DNA from: Chthoniobacter flavus
GTDB taxonomy: Bacteria; Verrucomicrobiota; Verrucomicrobiia; Chthoniobacterales; Terrimicrobiaceae
NCBI GenBank assembly: GCA_945863785.1
Contig: CAMBAQ010000103.1
Location: 1 to 6,879, forward strand
DNA: 6,879 nt
Reading direction: 5' to 3'
The notes under the pieces: model-generated
What the model saw: the letters and a program-made list of their open reading frames with translations, nothing else
What the model was told of the DNA's origin: nothing
Databases searched by the model: none
Translations under genes and position numbers: made by a program
Part shown: positions 5,812 through 6,879 of the stretch, piece by piece
Position numbering within the stretch: position 1 is the first letter of the stretch
How the letters are laid out: each line of letters begins with the position of its first letter

Positions 5812-6879
5812 TGAAAAAATCAACCACCCTCGCCCTGGCGGGCTTCATTTTCTCCGCCGCCATTTCCACCGCCCTTCAATCGAACGCAGCGGAGAAACCC
5901 TTCCAACCCTACACCACCGAGCCAACGGACAATCCGCTCAAAGCCAAGATGGGGCTGCCGCTCCGCGACGGAGGTTTCCAGCGCGAGGGATTCCACCTCT
6001 GGGACCCCTCGATCATCAAAGTCGGTGACACTTACCACCTGTTCGCATCTTGCTGGACGAGCGAAAATTTCCATGCGTGGAAATCCAGCTACATCATCCG
6101 CGCCACATCAAAAAACCTACTCGGTCCCTACTCCTTCGCCGGCGAGGTCTTTCGTCCGCGCCCTGGGGATTTTTTCGACTCCGATGGTTGCCACAACCCG
6201 AAAATCGCCTTCCACGGCGGGAAATATTACCTCTACCACCTCGGCATCCCAGCCTGGAAAAGCGGCGTGGCGGTGAGCGATTCGGTCGAGGGGCCCTGGG
6301 AACGCCGCAAGGATTGGTGCATCCCCGCAAACAACCCGGGGCTTTGGATCCACAAGGACGGCTCCGTTTACGGCGTGGGCAAAGTGAAAGTAGAGAACCC
6401 CAAATTTCCCGGCAGCAAGGAATTCGACGAACTCCTGCACCACATCCACGCCTTCCGCGCCGACTCCATTTTCGGACCCTACACGATGCTGCACAAAGGC
6501 AGCGAAAACGCCCTGCCCGCCGGTTTCCAAAACGAAGTCCCCTGCCTCTGGCACGACGGCGAGCGCTACCACATGCTCCTCACCGACCTCCACGGCTTCG
6601 CCACCGGGTTCCACAAAAGCTTCGCCTACTACACCTCCAAGGACGGTCTCTCATACCAATTGGTCTCAAAAGACCCACTCTTCACCAACCAAATCCCCAT
6701 CCGCTTCGCCGACGGCAGCCAGGAAAAATTTCTACGCATTGAGCGGCCAAATATCGTCCTCGATGAAGAAGGCTCCGTCATCGCCGTCCTCGCCGCCTGC
6801 ACACCCGAAAACCAAAAAGACGGCTCCCGCATCCTAGTCTTCCCAGTAGATCGCTTCGGCACGAAGCCTTCCAAGCCAA
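5808..6879 (+). CDS. Exported GH43/GH117-like five-bladed propeller (3' end outside window)
   Basis: The frame is open from the ATGATG at 5808 to the window edge, 357 complete residues with no stop. Residues 1-28 form a signal peptide with probable cleavage after AA. Five blade motifs follow: LWDPSIIKVGDTYHLFAS (64-81, Asp66 candidate base), CHNPKIAFHGGKYYLYH (128-144), NNPGLWIHKDGSVYGVGK (175-192), NEVPCLWHDGERYHMLL (242-258, Glu243 candidate acid) and ERPNIVLDEEGSVIAVL (312-328). All five blades are present, so the missing part is probably short unless an extra domain follows. The third blade has Asn176 where canonical GH43 enzymes carry the pKa-tuning Asp, so it may belong to a sister family (GH117-like or unclassified) or work differently. 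It is not a close copy of the propeller at 903-1904. It is coupled to the sulfatase upstream, pointing to the same glycan; the exact sugar is unknown. Confidence 0.88.
   Translation, partial: MMKKSTTLALAGFIFSAAISTALQSNAAEKPFQPYTTEPTDNPLKAKMGLPLRDGGFQREGFHLWDPSIIKVGDTYHLFASCWTSENFHAWKSSYIIRATSKNLLGPYSFAGEVFRPRPGDFFDSDGCHNPKIAFHGGKYYLYHLGIPAWKSGVAVSDSVEGPWERRKDWCIPANNPGLWIHKDGSVYGVGKVKVENPKFPGSKEFDELLHHIHAFRADSIFGPYTMLHKGSENALPAGFQNEVPCLWHDGERYHMLLTDLHGFATGFHKSFAYYTSKDGLSYQLVSKDPLFTNQIPIRFADGSQEKFLRIERPNIVLDEEGSVIAVLAACTPENQKDGSRILVFPVDRFGTKPSKP

Noticed and set aside
6050..6742. A 230-codon plus-strand frame within the second propeller gene
   Set aside because: The product is extremely rich in Arg, Pro and Leu, typical of a frame-shifted reading of GC-rich coding DNA; the correct frame is open from 5808 to the window end with five blade motifs.
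903..6879. The two propeller genes as a tandem duplication
   Set aside because: Their blade motifs differ throughout (KDPS versus WDPS, IEAP versus NEVP, GHPG versus ERPN), so they are distinct families or subfamilies, not recent copies.

Overview
The window is a 6.9 kb piece of a polysaccharide-degradation locus. It holds five protein-coding genes, all for exported carbohydrate-active enzymes. I see no RNA genes, mobile elements, CRISPR arrays, transporters or regulators. The exported sulfatase and fucosidase, the signal peptides on every gene, the near absence of Shine-Dalgarno sequences and the lack of SusC/SusD genes fit the Planctomycetota-Verrucomicrobiota-Lentisphaerota (PVC) group. 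A verrucomicrobial or kiritimatiellal bacterium is my best guess. This is inferred from gene content and style, not from a phylogenetic marker.

Layout: positions 1-771 (minus strand) hold the N-terminal 257 residues of a glycoside hydrolase family 2 (GH2)-type protein that runs off the left edge. Positions 772-902 are an AT-rich divergent promoter region. It has a palindromic TATAAT-type box and three ATCGT/ACGAT half-sites spaced exactly 12 bp apart. Four genes then run rightward. The first is a GH43-like five-bladed propeller (903-1904). After a 59-bp gap comes a two-domain SGNH esterase / GH29 alpha-L-fucosidase fusion (1964-4342). This overlaps by an ATGA an S1 sulfatase with an intact Cys-type formylglycine motif (4339-5811). 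The sulfatase overlaps by another ATGA a second, different GH43/GH117-like propeller (from 5808), which runs off the right edge.

How they may work together: the fucosidase removes terminal alpha-L-fucose, its SGNH domain may first remove O-acyl groups, and the sulfatase removes sulfate esters. The two propellers and the GH2 protein would trim other sugars. The likely substrate is therefore a sulfated, possibly acylated, fucose-containing glycan such as algal fucan or galactofucan, or a host mucin-like glycan. The identity of the glycan is inference. Fusion of the putative deacylase to the fucosidase, with the sulfatase translationally coupled directly downstream, is the most distinctive feature.
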